A stretch of 64,000 nucleotides of DNA from JAFAGO01 sp031987605 (GTDB lineage: Bacteria > Bacteroidota > Bacteroidia > Flavobacteriales > Weeksellaceae), in assembly GCA_031987605.1 (NCBI GenBank), contig DALZZF010000006.1, positions 123,423-187,422 of the forward strand. The letters run 5' to 3'. Under the pieces are notes generated by a model. The model made no database searches. It was given only the letters and a program-made list of their open reading frames with translations, and had not been told where the DNA came from. Shown piece after piece: positions 8,600-16,671 of this stretch; positions within the stretch are counted from its first letter, which is position 1, and every line of letters begins with the position of its first letter. The position numbers were made by a program, and so were the translations under genes.

Positions 8600-8635
8600 C
8601 ACCCCGCCTTCGGCACCCCTCTTTCAAAAGAGGGG
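8599..8635 (-). repeat. Right terminal inverted repeat of DUF559 unit
   Basis: Inverted copy of 8087-8123: ACACCCCG, GCC-TTC-GGC, then CCCCTCT-TTCAAA-AGAGGGG. Its first base is the last base of the endonuclease stop codon. Confidence 0.8.
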
Positions 8636-8662
8636 AACCCCAAAACAAAAATTTTAGAAAAC

Positions 8663-9148
8663 ATGAAAACCTTTGCCACAACAGATTTATGCGATCAGTA
8701 CAGGGATGAACTTTCAGTGGTTCAGCCCATTGGTTTCCGGGATTTTGGAAAACGGAAATCGTTTTATGGAGAAATGGTGACGATTCATTGTCCGGAGAAT
8801 AATCCTTTGGTTCGTAAAACTTTGGGAGAAAACGGGAAGGGAAAAGTTTTGGTGGTGGATGGAGAAGGTTCCACGGCTTGTGCGTTGATGGGCGACCAAA
8901 TTGCAAAACTGGCGGTTGAAAATGAGTGGGAAGGCGTTATTATTAATGGTTGCATTCGGGATTCTGTGGAAATTTCGCAATTGGATTTAGGCGTAAAAGC
9001 GTTGAATATCATTCCGGTAAAAAGTGGAAAATCGGACATTGGGGTGATGAACATTTCGCTGGATTTTGCGGGGGTAATTTTTGTGCCGGGTGAATATGTA
9101 TATGCGGATGAAGACGGAATTGTGGTTTCGGAGAAGAAGTATTATTAA
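8663..9148 (+). CDS. RraA-family protein (RNase E inhibitor / HMG aldolase fold)
   Basis: This 161-residue protein shows the full RraA fold: TTDLCDQY at the N-terminus, CPENNPLVRKTL, VLVVDGEGSTACALMGDQIA, WEGVIINGCIRDS with the conserved Arg-Asp, and a PGEYVYADEDGIVV end. Family members either bind RNase E or act as 4-hydroxy-4-methyl-2-oxoglutarate/oxaloacetate aldolases. The GxxxGD...R-D residues of the aldolase site are kept, so the catalytic role is possible. It sits within the purine cluster, now separated from purN by the DUF559 unit. Confidence 0.85.
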   Translation: MKTFATTDLCDQYRDELSVVQPIGFRDFGKRKSFYGEMVTIHCPENNPLVRKTLGENGKGKVLVVDGEGSTACALMGDQIAKLAVENEWEGVIINGCIRDSVEISQLDLGVKALNIIPVKSGKSDIGVMNISLDFAGVIFVPGEYVYADEDGIVVSEKKYY

Positions 9149-9234
9149 AACCAAGAACCAAGAATCAAGAGAAATGAAAAAAGAGAAAAGACAAACCATT
9201 CTCATTCAAAGATTCTCGTAGGATTTTTATTAAA

Positions 9235-9278
9235 GTGCCAAAGGCATGATTTAACAAAGGATAGGATATTATCCTATT
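9235..9278. repeat. REP-like double hairpin upstream of purH
   Basis: GTGCC-AAA-GGCAT (9235-9247) is followed by GATTTAACAAAG and ATAGGAT-ATT-ATCCTAT (9261-9277). The spacing and linker are the same as at 166-207, but both bases of each first-hairpin pair have changed together. This indicates selection on the fold. Confidence 0.6.
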
Positions 9279-9360
9279 GATTTATTGAACAGAAAATTTA
9301 GCAAAGTATAAGACATCCTCCTATCAAATTAAAATTATTAAAAAAATAAATCTATATAAA

Positions 9361-10878
9361 ATGAGTAAAAAAAGAGCATTAATCAGTGTTTCCGATAAAA
9401 ATGGATTGCTGGATTTTGCACGTTTCCTTGAAAGTCAAAATTTTGAATTGATTTCTACGGGTGGCACATTCAAACATCTTAAAGATGGGGGATTGCATCC
9501 GATTCAGATTGATGAAGTTACCGATTTTCCGGAGATGTTGGATGGAAGAGTAAAAACCCTGCATCCGAAAGTTCATGGCGGATTGCTGGCGGTTCGGGAT
9601 AATGAAGAGCACATGAAAACCGTTCAGCAGTACGAGATCGGGCTGATTGATATGGTGGTGGTGAATTTGTATCCTTTTTTTGAAAATGCCAACAAAGATA
9701 TTTCATTAGACGAAAAAGTGGAGTTCATCGATATTGGCGGACCTTCCATGTTGCGTTCGGCAGCGAAAAATTTCAAATCGGTTACGGTGATTACCAATGT
9801 GGAAGACTATGAAATCGTGCAAAACGAAATTTCAGCAAGTGGAGATACCCAACCAGTAACCCGTAAAATATTGGCAGGAAAAGTCTTCAATCTTACTTCG
9901 GCTTATGATGCGGCTATTTCCAAAATGTTGCTGGAGGAAGAATATCCGCAGTATCTGAATGCTTCTTATAAAAAAGTTGATGACCTTCGGTATGGTGAAA
10001 ATCCGCATCAATCTGCGGCCTATTATGTATCGACGGTGGAAAACGGGGCGATGAAAGATTTTGAACAGTTGGGCGGAAAAGAACTTTCATTCAACAATCT
10101 GCGCGATATGGATTTGTGCTGGAAAGTTGTAAATGAATTTAAAAACGAACTCGCTTGTTGTGCGGTAAAACATTCCACACCTTGCGGAGTTGCGGTAGGA
10201 AATTCTGCGGTGGAAACGTATATGAGAACGTATGAATGCGATCCTGTTTCCATTTTTGGCGGAATTGTGGCGATGAATTATAAAGTGGATGCTTTAACAG
10301 CAGAAGAACTCAATAAAACTTTCCTTGAAATTGTAATGGCAACAGATTTTGATGCTGATGCATTAGAAATTCTGAAAAAGAAAAAAAATCTGAGAATCAT
10401 CAAAATCAAAAATCCGGTGTCCGACAAACAAACCTGGGTAAAAATTGATGGCGGACTGCTTATTCAGGATGTTGATGATGACTTTTCGGAAGAAATCACC
10501 ATCATGACAGAAAATCATCCGACTGAAGAACAGTACAGATCTTTGCTTTTCGCACAACGCGTGGTGAAATATGTAAAATCCAATGCCATTGTGGTTTCCA
10601 ACGGAACGCAGGCACTTGGAATTGGCGGCGGACAGGTCAACAGAATCTGGGCTACACAACAGGCGATTGAAAGAGCAAAAGAAAAATTCAGTGGGGATTT
10701 AATCCTTGCTTCCGATGCATTTTTCCCGTTCCGAGATGTGGTGGATTTTTGTGCTGAGGAAGGCATTAAAGCCATTATTCAGCCAGGTGGAAGCATGCGC
10801 GATCAGGAATCTATTGAAGCAGCAAATGAGCATAAAATCCCGATGCTGTTTACCGGAATGCGCCATTTTTTACATTAA
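9361..10878 (+). CDS. purH: Bifunctional AICAR transformylase / IMP cyclohydrolase
   Basis: This 505-residue enzyme catalyses the last two steps to IMP. The N-terminal MGS-like IMP cyclohydrolase domain (about 1-190) has ISVSDKNGLLDFA, LISTGGTFKHL, and GRVKTLHPKVHGG. The AICAR transformylase domain (about 195-505) has RYGENPHQSAA, the catalytic VKHSTPCGVAVG (Lys-His), IFGGIVA, SDAFFPFRD and QPGGSMRD. It ends 66 bp before purD. Confidence 0.97.
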   Translation: MSKKRALISVSDKNGLLDFARFLESQNFELISTGGTFKHLKDGGLHPIQIDEVTDFPEMLDGRVKTLHPKVHGGLLAVRDNEEHMKTVQQYEIGLIDMVVVNLYPFFENANKDISLDEKVEFIDIGGPSMLRSAAKNFKSVTVITNVEDYEIVQNEISASGDTQPVTRKILAGKVFNLTSAYDAAISKMLLEEEYPQYLNASYKKVDDLRYGENPHQSAAYYVSTVENGAMKDFEQLGGKELSFNNLRDMDLCWKVVNEFKNELACCAVKHSTPCGVAVGNSAVETYMRTYECDPVSIFGGIVAMNYKVDALTAEELNKTFLEIVMATDFDADALEILKKKKNLRIIKIKNPVSDKQTWVKIDGGLLIQDVDDDFSEEITIMTENHPTEEQYRSLLFAQRVVKYVKSNAIVVSNGTQALGIGGGQVNRIWATQQAIERAKEKFSGDLILASDAFFPFRDVVDFCAEEGIKAIIQPGGSMRDQESIEAANEHKIPMLFTGMRHFLH

Positions 10879-10886
10879 AAAAACCT

Positions 10887-10918
10887 TTTGGAAAAAGCAC
10901 TTGAAAATCGTATTTTTG
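10887..10918 (+). promoter_or_regulatory. Promoter upstream of purD
   Basis: TTTG at 10887-10890, a 20-base gap, then TATTTTTG at 10911-10918. This is a good match to the Bacteroidota sigma-ABfr pattern TTTG-N19/20-TAnnTTTG. It lies 27 bp before the purD ATG, so purD can be transcribed separately from purH. Confidence 0.55.
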
Positions 10919-10944
10919 AAAAAATTCAATTTTAATAAATCTGT

Positions 10945-12183
10945 ATGAGAATATTAATCGTTGGTAATGGCGGAAGAGAATCTGCTCTTGCATGGAAACT
11001 CAAAGATGATCCCAGAGTTACGGAAATGTATTTCGCGGGTGGAAATGCTTCCACAGAACAATGGGGAAAAAATATCGTGGAAAGCGGAGTAGAAGAACTT
11101 CGGAATTTTGCCATCAAAAAACAAATCGACCTCACTATCGTTGGTCCGGAAGCTCCTTTGGTGGACGGATTGGTGGATGAGTTCCGAAATTACGACCTCA
11201 AAGTTTTCGGTCCCCGAAAAAGAGCGGCAGAACTGGAAGGAAGCAAAGCGTTTTCCAAAAAATTCATGCAGGATAACAACATCAAAACGGCAAAAGCAAA
11301 AATTTTTGATTCCTACAATGATGCCATAGAATACGTTTCTGACCAGCGTTTTCCGTTGGTGATAAAAGCCAGTGGTTTGGCAGGCGGAAAAGGCGTGGTG
11401 ATTTGCCAGAATTTAACGGACGCCAAAGCAACCATTCATTCATTTATGATCGAAAGAATTTATGGAGATGCAGGAATAAAGCTTGTGGTGGAAGAATATC
11501 TCCAAGGATTTGAGGCCTCTGTAATTGCCTTTTCCAACGGGAAAAACCTCTTTCCTTGTATCGCAGTAAAAGATTATAAAAAAGCCGGAAACGGCGACAA
11601 AGGTCCAAACACGGGCGGAATGGGAACCGTGGCACCAAGTCCGCAATTTAAGGACGTGCATTATGAAGATTTCAAAAAAAATATTCTGGAACCAACAGTT
11701 TTAGGACTCGAAGCACAGAATCTTCAATTCAAGGGATTTATTTTCTTCGGGCTTATGATTACCGAAAACGGAACCTATCTTCTGGAATACAATATGCGTT
11801 TGGGAGATCCTGAAACACAGGTGTTAATGCCGCTTTTGGAAAACAATCTTCTCGATGTCATCAATGATTGTATGAATGGTAAAGACGTGGAACTCAGTTT
11901 CAAAAACGAAAAAGCAGTCTGTCTGGTCATGGCTTCCGGAGGTTATCCTGGGCGTTACGAAACTGGTTTTGAAATCCGCAATCTGGACAAAGTGAAGAAC
12001 AGCATCGTTTTCTTTGCGGGAGCTGCTCACAAAGGAACGCATTACGTAACCAACGGCGGGCGTGTCCTCAATCTTGTAGCGACGGGTGAAACATATGAAG
12101 ATGCCCGTAAAAAGGTGTATGAAGATGCCATTCCCGTTCAGTTCGATTACGAATATTACAGAGAAGATATTGGTAAGTTTTAA
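10945..12183 (+). CDS. purD: Phosphoribosylamine-glycine ligase (GAR synthetase)
   Basis: This 412-residue ATP-grasp enzyme joins glycine to phosphoribosylamine. The N-terminal domain starts MRILIVGNGGRESALAWKL. The ATP-grasp core has FPLVIKASGLAGGKGV near residue 135, GPNTGGMGTVAPSP, and the metal-binding YNMRLGDPETQ. The C-terminal domain is family-typical. A clear terminator follows within 20 bp, marking the end of the transcription unit. Confidence 0.97.
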   Translation: MRILIVGNGGRESALAWKLKDDPRVTEMYFAGGNASTEQWGKNIVESGVEELRNFAIKKQIDLTIVGPEAPLVDGLVDEFRNYDLKVFGPRKRAAELEGSKAFSKKFMQDNNIKTAKAKIFDSYNDAIEYVSDQRFPLVIKASGLAGGKGVVICQNLTDAKATIHSFMIERIYGDAGIKLVVEEYLQGFEASVIAFSNGKNLFPCIAVKDYKKAGNGDKGPNTGGMGTVAPSPQFKDVHYEDFKKNILEPTVLGLEAQNLQFKGFIFFGLMITENGTYLLEYNMRLGDPETQVLMPLLENNLLDVINDCMNGKDVELSFKNEKAVCLVMASGGYPGRYETGFEIRNLDKVKNSIVFFAGAAHKGTHYVTNGGRVLNLVATGETYEDARKKVYEDAIPVQFDYEYYREDIGKF

Positions 12184-12198
12184 AGGACTTTAATATAC

Positions 12199-12231
12199 AG
12201 CCCTGTTTTTTCGGGGCTTTTTTGTTTTTTT
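12199..12231 (+). terminator. Intrinsic terminator after purD
   Basis: AGCCCTG-TTTTTT-CGGGGCT (12199-12218) with one G-U pair runs directly into a T-rich tract. Confidence 0.8.
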
Positions 12232-12731
12232 AGGAGCTATTTCCCGCTTTCCGCTATATCTTTTGCTCCGCGATGCTCCGCAAAAGGATGCCGCTTCAAT
12301 CGGGGCTATGAAGAAGAGGTAAGGGAAAAGAGCCAAGTAAAAAGTAAAAAGAAACAAGGCAAAAATAGAAGCAATCAGGCATTCATAATATGTCGATAGT
12401 ATTTTCAGAATTTTATATTGAAGATATGATGGCATTGACCTCGAAGAGGTCATATTTTTATAGAAATAATTAGTGAATTAGATTATTCGACTCCTACGGA
12501 GTCGCACCTTTCAACAAAATTAAAGTTGCGTGCAAGAGGAAGAATTAATAAAAAAGAGCCAAGTAAAAAGAAACAAGGCAATAGGATTAAGTAAAAAGTA
12601 ATTATTGATTTTACAAAGTAAAAATTTGCGCCTTAAAGCACAGCAAATTAAAAAGAAATTGCGTCTTTGCGTATAACAAGAAAAAGAGCCAAGGCAAAAG
12701 TAAAATTTAAATTTCAAAACCAACAATATTT
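12232..12731. repeat. Repeat-rich 500-bp gap between purD and guaA
   Basis: No convincing gene. At 12232-12311 is an element with outer ends TAGGAGCTATTTCCCGCTTT and a right end reading CCGCTTCAATCGGGGCTA, around an inner hairpin on CTTTTGC...GCAAAAG. Similar elements are common in intergenic DNA of Chryseobacterium relatives (from memory). Two more palindromes follow: TGACCTC-GAA-GAGGTCA (12436-12452) and GACTCC-TAC-GGAGTC (12489-12503). The sequence AAGAGCCAAG(T/G)... recurs at about 12329, 12555 and 12685, and a TTGCGTCTTTGCGT motif lies near 12660. Confidence 0.5.
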
Positions 12732-14261
12732 ATGCACAACGGAATTCTCATATTAGATTTCGGATCCCAATACAACCAACTTATTGCACGCAGAGTCCGC
12801 GAATTAGGCGTTTATTCAGAAGTATTGCCTTTTAACACACCACTTTCGGCGATATTAGACAAAAAACCGGTCGGCATTATTCTTTCCGGTGGTCCAAGTT
12901 CCGTCAATTCCGATGAAGCCAATCTGGTAGAAAAAGAACTCTTCGAATCCGGAATTCCGATTTTAGGAATTTGTTATGGAATGCAGCTCACGGCACATCT
13001 TCTCGGAGGTTCCGTGAAGAAAGGCGTAAAAGGCGAATATGGAAAAGCCGAATTCGAAGTCCTGCGTTCCAATCCGGTTTTATCCGGAATTGCCAGAAAA
13101 TCCACAGTCTGGATGAGCCATTTTGATGAAGTAGAAACCGTTCCCGAAGGTTTTGAAATCTCCGGAAAATCCGATGTTATTGCGGCAATGGCCAATGAAA
13201 AGAAAAATATTTTTACCCTTCAGTTTCACCCCGAAGTTTCGCATACCGAAGAAGGCGCAAGAATGATTGAAAATTTTGTTTTCAATGTTTGCAAAGCGGA
13301 ACGCAACTGGAAACTGACCAATTATATCGACAGAACCGTTTCCGAAATCCGTGAAAAAGTGGGTGATAAAAAAGTCATTCTCGGGCTTTCCGGCGGTGTG
13401 GATTCGTCTGTTGCGGCGGTGCTTATTCATAAAGCGATTGGCGATCAGCTGACCTGCATTTTTGTGGATACTGGACTTTTGCGCAAGGACGAAGGCAAAA
13501 AAGTAATGGAAAACTATGGCGAACATTTCCACATGAACATCAAAATGGTGGATGCGCAGGAACGTTTCATGAACAAACTTGCCGGAGTTTCAGATCCGGA
13601 AAAGAAAAGAAAAATCATCGGGAACGAATTTGTGGCTGTTTTTGATGAAGAATCTCAGTTGATAGAAGGAGCTTCTTTTTTAGCACAAGGAACCATTTAT
13701 CCGGATGTTATTGAAAGTCAGTCGGTAAAAGGACCTTCTGCGGTCATTAAATCGCATCACAATGTGGGCGGACTTCCGGAAGAGATGAAACTGGAATTGC
13801 TGGAACCGCTTCGTGAACTTTTCAAAGACGAAGTCCGGAAAGTAGGAGAGGAACTGGGAATTCCTCATCATTTGGTGTACCGTCATCCTTTTCCGGGACC
13901 CGGTTTGGGAATTAGAATCCTGGGCGAAGTAGATGCCGAAAAAGTGAGAATCCTGCAGGAAGCCGATGATATTTTTATTCACGAACTGTATAAAAATGAT
14001 TTATACGAAAAAGTGTCACAGGCATTTGTGGTATTACTTCCGGTAAAATCAGTCGGCGTAATGGGCGACGAAAGAACATATGAATATACCGCTGTTGTTC
14101 GTTCTGCCAATACCATCGACTTTATGACGGCAACCTGGAGCAAACTTCCGTACGAATTTCTGGAGCTGGTTTCCAACAGAATTATCAACGAAGTGCGCGG
14201 AATAAACCGCGTGGCGTATGATATTTCCAGCAAACCACCTGCAACGATTGAATGGGAATAA
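12732..14261 (+). CDS. guaA: GMP synthase (glutamine-hydrolysing)
   Basis: This 509-residue enzyme converts XMP to GMP. The class I amidotransferase domain (about 1-190) has the nucleophile in GICYGMQL and the His/Glu pair in FHPEVSHT. The ATP pyrophosphatase domain has GLSGGVDSSVAA near residue 220, and the C-terminal dimerisation domain ends KPPATIEWE. It is complete and followed at once by a terminator. Confidence 0.97.
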   Translation: MHNGILILDFGSQYNQLIARRVRELGVYSEVLPFNTPLSAILDKKPVGIILSGGPSSVNSDEANLVEKELFESGIPILGICYGMQLTAHLLGGSVKKGVKGEYGKAEFEVLRSNPVLSGIARKSTVWMSHFDEVETVPEGFEISGKSDVIAAMANEKKNIFTLQFHPEVSHTEEGARMIENFVFNVCKAERNWKLTNYIDRTVSEIREKVGDKKVILGLSGGVDSSVAAVLIHKAIGDQLTCIFVDTGLLRKDEGKKVMENYGEHFHMNIKMVDAQERFMNKLAGVSDPEKKRKIIGNEFVAVFDEESQLIEGASFLAQGTIYPDVIESQSVKGPSAVIKSHHNVGGLPEEMKLELLEPLRELFKDEVRKVGEELGIPHHLVYRHPFPGPGLGIRILGEVDAEKVRILQEADDIFIHELYKNDLYEKVSQAFVVLLPVKSVGVMGDERTYEYTAVVRSANTIDFMTATWSKLPYEFLELVSNRIINEVRGINRVAYDISSKPPATIEWE

Positions 14262-14277
14262 AATAAAGGAATAATTT

Positions 14278-14308
14278 TTGGAGTCAGTTGTTGGCTCCAA
14301 TTTTTTTT
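14278..14308 (+). terminator. Intrinsic terminator after guaA
   Basis: Nine-base-pair stem TTGGAGTCA/TGGCTCCAA (14278-14300, one G-U) followed by eight T. The hairpin covers a possible ATG at 14288, which argues for the later start of the next gene. Confidence 0.8.
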
Positions 14309-14311
14309 ATC

Positions 14312-15940
14312 ATGTTTCAACAGTCACAGCAGAAAATAAAACGACTTTCGGTCTTGGTTTCCATTCTTTCAAAGTATGGTTTTAATGAAGTGCTTTTTAA
14401 AATGAACCTGAAGTCCGATAACACAGAATCCAGTGCATCTTCCGATCCGGTGTATGTGCGTATTCGTAAGGTGTTGGAAGATTTAGGCCCTACATTTATC
14501 AAACTCGGGCAGGCATTCAGCAATCGTGAAGATCTGTTGCCGAAAGCATTAACAGAAGAACTGCAAAAACTTCAGGACAATACAAAATTTGCGGATATTA
14601 ATATTCATCAGGTTTTGGAGGAGAATTTCGGGGACGTTTCGGATTCTTTTGCTGAAATTAGTGTCCATCCTTTGGCTTCAGCTTCTATTGCACAGGTGTA
14701 CCGCGCCACTTTGAAAGATGGGCGAAAAGTGGTTTTAAAAGTTAAACGCCCGGGAATTGAAGAAACAATTAAAGGCGATTTGCTTTTGGTACGTGACCTT
14801 CAGAAAATGCTTTCCACTTATTTTGAATTTGCCGATACTTTAAATCTGGAAGAAGCGGTAAATACTTTTGAAAAGTCTTTGATGCAGGAACTTTCTATGA
14901 ATAATGAGCGTGAAAATATAGAACGTTTTGCCGCGCAGTTTAAGAATGATTCCAGAACGCATGTTCCGGAAGTTTATCCGTATTTCTGCAATAATGATGT
15001 GTTGTGCATGGAATGTATTGAAGGAGCAAAATCCACCGATTTTCAGTTTATAGAAAAGCACCATTTAAACCCTTCAAAACTGGCTGATACGGGTTTGCAA
15101 TTATATCTGACGCAGATTATGGAACACGGATTTTTCCATGCCGATCCGCACGCTGGAAATATTATGATTACAGAGGAGGGTAAAGTGATTTTCATTGATT
15201 TGGGTTCTATGGGAACGCTTTATGCCAAAGATCAGGAACTGATTGAGGACTTGGTTTTGAACCTGATTTTAAGAAATCCTACACAACTGGTGAATATCCT
15301 GAAAAAAATGGCGGTTCGTATTGAGGTGAAAGACGAACAGAAACTTCATGATGATATTCAGGAAATTTTGTCAATGGTGGATTCCGGTTCGCTGGAAGAT
15401 TTAAACATTGAGATTTTAATCCGGAAATTCAAGGAAATTCTTTTTGAAAATAAAGTGGTGATGCCGAATTATTTCACCCTTTTGGCTCGCGGAATTGGTT
15501 TGATTGAAAGTGTGGGGCGAACATTGAATCCGGATATGAATCTGGTAAAAAGCATCGAGCCGTACATTTTCAAAATCATGGCACAGCGCATGAATCCTAA
15601 ATATCTGCTTGAAAAAAGCGTGAAAAAAATCAGTGAACTGGGAAATGATATTCATAATGTTCCTTTAGAACTGCGAAATGTCTTGCAACAAATGAATGAA
15701 GGAAAACTACAGGTGAAAAGCAATATTCCCGGGCTTCAGAAAACCAATCAGGTAATCAAAAGCAGCACCAAAGATCTTATTTTAGGAATGGTACTCGCCG
15801 GAAATCTTGTTGCAACTGCCATTGTTTATCAGTCGGAAAAAGGACCCATGCTGGCGGAAATTCCTTTGTTGGCGGTTTTCGGATTTCTGGTATCTGCAGT
15901 TTTAATTGTGGTTCTGCTGATGAGAACGCTGAGACGGTGA
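14312..15940 (+). CDS. UbiB/AarF (ABC1)-family atypical kinase
   Basis: About 542 residues. The ADCK/UbiB family signatures are present: LGPTFIKLGQAFSNREDLLP (the KxGQ motif), ASASIAQVYRA (the alanine-rich loop replacing the glycine loop), VVLKVKRPGI with the catalytic Lys, HADPHAGNIM and FIDLGSMG (the Asp of DFG). Two hydrophobic segments close the C-terminus (about 490-540), anchoring it in the inner membrane. Relatives support quinone synthesis or lipid homeostasis. ATG 14312 was preferred because 14288 lies within the guaA terminator stem. Confidence 0.88.
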   Translation: MFQQSQQKIKRLSVLVSILSKYGFNEVLFKMNLKSDNTESSASSDPVYVRIRKVLEDLGPTFIKLGQAFSNREDLLPKALTEELQKLQDNTKFADINIHQVLEENFGDVSDSFAEISVHPLASASIAQVYRATLKDGRKVVLKVKRPGIEETIKGDLLLVRDLQKMLSTYFEFADTLNLEEAVNTFEKSLMQELSMNNERENIERFAAQFKNDSRTHVPEVYPYFCNNDVLCMECIEGAKSTDFQFIEKHHLNPSKLADTGLQLYLTQIMEHGFFHADPHAGNIMITEEGKVIFIDLGSMGTLYAKDQELIEDLVLNLILRNPTQLVNILKKMAVRIEVKDEQKLHDDIQEILSMVDSGSLEDLNIEILIRKFKEILFENKVVMPNYFTLLARGIGLIESVGRTLNPDMNLVKSIEPYIFKIMAQRMNPKYLLEKSVKKISELGNDIHNVPLELRNVLQQMNEGKLQVKSNIPGLQKTNQVIKSSTKDLILGMVLAGNLVATAIVYQSEKGPMLAEIPLLAVFGFLVSAVLIVVLLMRTLRR

Positions 15941-15959
15941 ATTCAACAGCAACCCTTCC

Positions 15960-16661
15960 TCATTTTGCCCTGTAATTGTCCATCAATGTGCGAAACAAAT
16001 CCGCTGTTGCCGGTGGTGAAAGAACAACGGCTTTTGCGCCAGAGTTTACGGCGTTTTTAATATCCGCCAAACTTTTTCCTCCGGTGCAGATAAAAGGCTG
16101 GTAGGGAAATTCGGATTTTAATTTTTCAATAATAGTATGGTTCTCCTTTCCTCCGGTGATGTGGATGATGTCGGCTCCGTTTTCCAGCCTTGCTGCAAAA
16201 TTGATATTAATATTGGAAGCACTCGATATGATGGGAATTTTTACTTTTTGTGCCAATTTTCGCAGGTCGTTATTGGGAAAAGGCTGATTGACAATAATTG
16301 CGGCCGCACCAAGTTTTTCTGCTTCGAGTGCTACTTGCAGAGAAAAATTTCCTTTGGTCACTCCACCTCCAACGCCGCAGATTACAGGTTTATCGGTAAA
16401 ACGAATCAAAGATTCCATTACTTTTACGGAAGGAGCAAAAGGATAAACCGCCAATACGGCATCGCAATGCGTATTTTCGATAATGGCAAGATCGGTGGAA
16501 AATATAATGGATTTCACGAGTTTTCCACCCAGTTTAATTCCGGGACAACGCTCATTGATAATTTCCGGAGGATTAAGCTTTTTATGCGAAAAGAACTTCG
16601 GAAGAATCGTGCTCAAAAAGCGGTTGTAGATTTTTTGTTTCCAAAGATTAACCGTTTCCAT
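15960..16661 (-). CDS. Predicted TIM-barrel phosphate-binding protein
   Basis: This 233-residue protein has repeated beta/alpha features: VICGVGGGVTKG, AAAIIVNQPFPN, PIISSASNININFAARLENGA, ADIIHITGGKENH, PFICTGGKSLADIKNAVNSG, KAVVLSPPATADLF. The late Gly-rich loop and the IKNAVNSGAKAV segment recall the phosphate-binding end of HisA/ThiG/GGGP-synthase barrels. I cannot assign a substrate. It is convergent with the UbiB gene (20 bp apart) and directly downstream of the antiporter gene, with which it may be transcribed. Confidence 0.55.
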   Translation of the reverse strand: METVNLWKQKIYNRFLSTILPKFFSHKKLNPPEIINERCPGIKLGGKLVKSIIFSTDLAIIENTHCDAVLAVYPFAPSVKVMESLIRFTDKPVICGVGGGVTKGNFSLQVALEAEKLGAAAIIVNQPFPNNDLRKLAQKVKIPIISSASNININFAARLENGADIIHITGGKENHTIIEKLKSEFPYQPFICTGGKSLADIKNAVNSGAKAVVLSPPATADLFRTLMDNYRAK

Positions 16662-16671
16662 CGTAGGTCTC

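Larger units (their letters stand above)
8087..8635. mobile_element. 549-bp unit: DUF559 endonuclease gene between 37-bp terminal inverted repeats
   Basis: Outer arms 8087-8123 and 8599-8635 are each 37 bases and are inverted copies of one another with few mismatches. Each arm is itself two hairpins: an outer CCCCTCT/AGAGGGG and an inner one closing on GAA or TTC, next to a CGGGGTGT box. Between the arms lies a single endonuclease-fold gene. It sits in the pur cluster between purN and the RraA-like gene. No transposase is present, so a mechanism based on the endonuclease or on host repair is inferred. Confidence 0.75.

Noticed and set aside
12190..12726. Two small minus-strand frames in the purD-guaA gap
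   Set aside because: They run through a terminator, an intergenic element and hairpins, with no domain and unusual composition.
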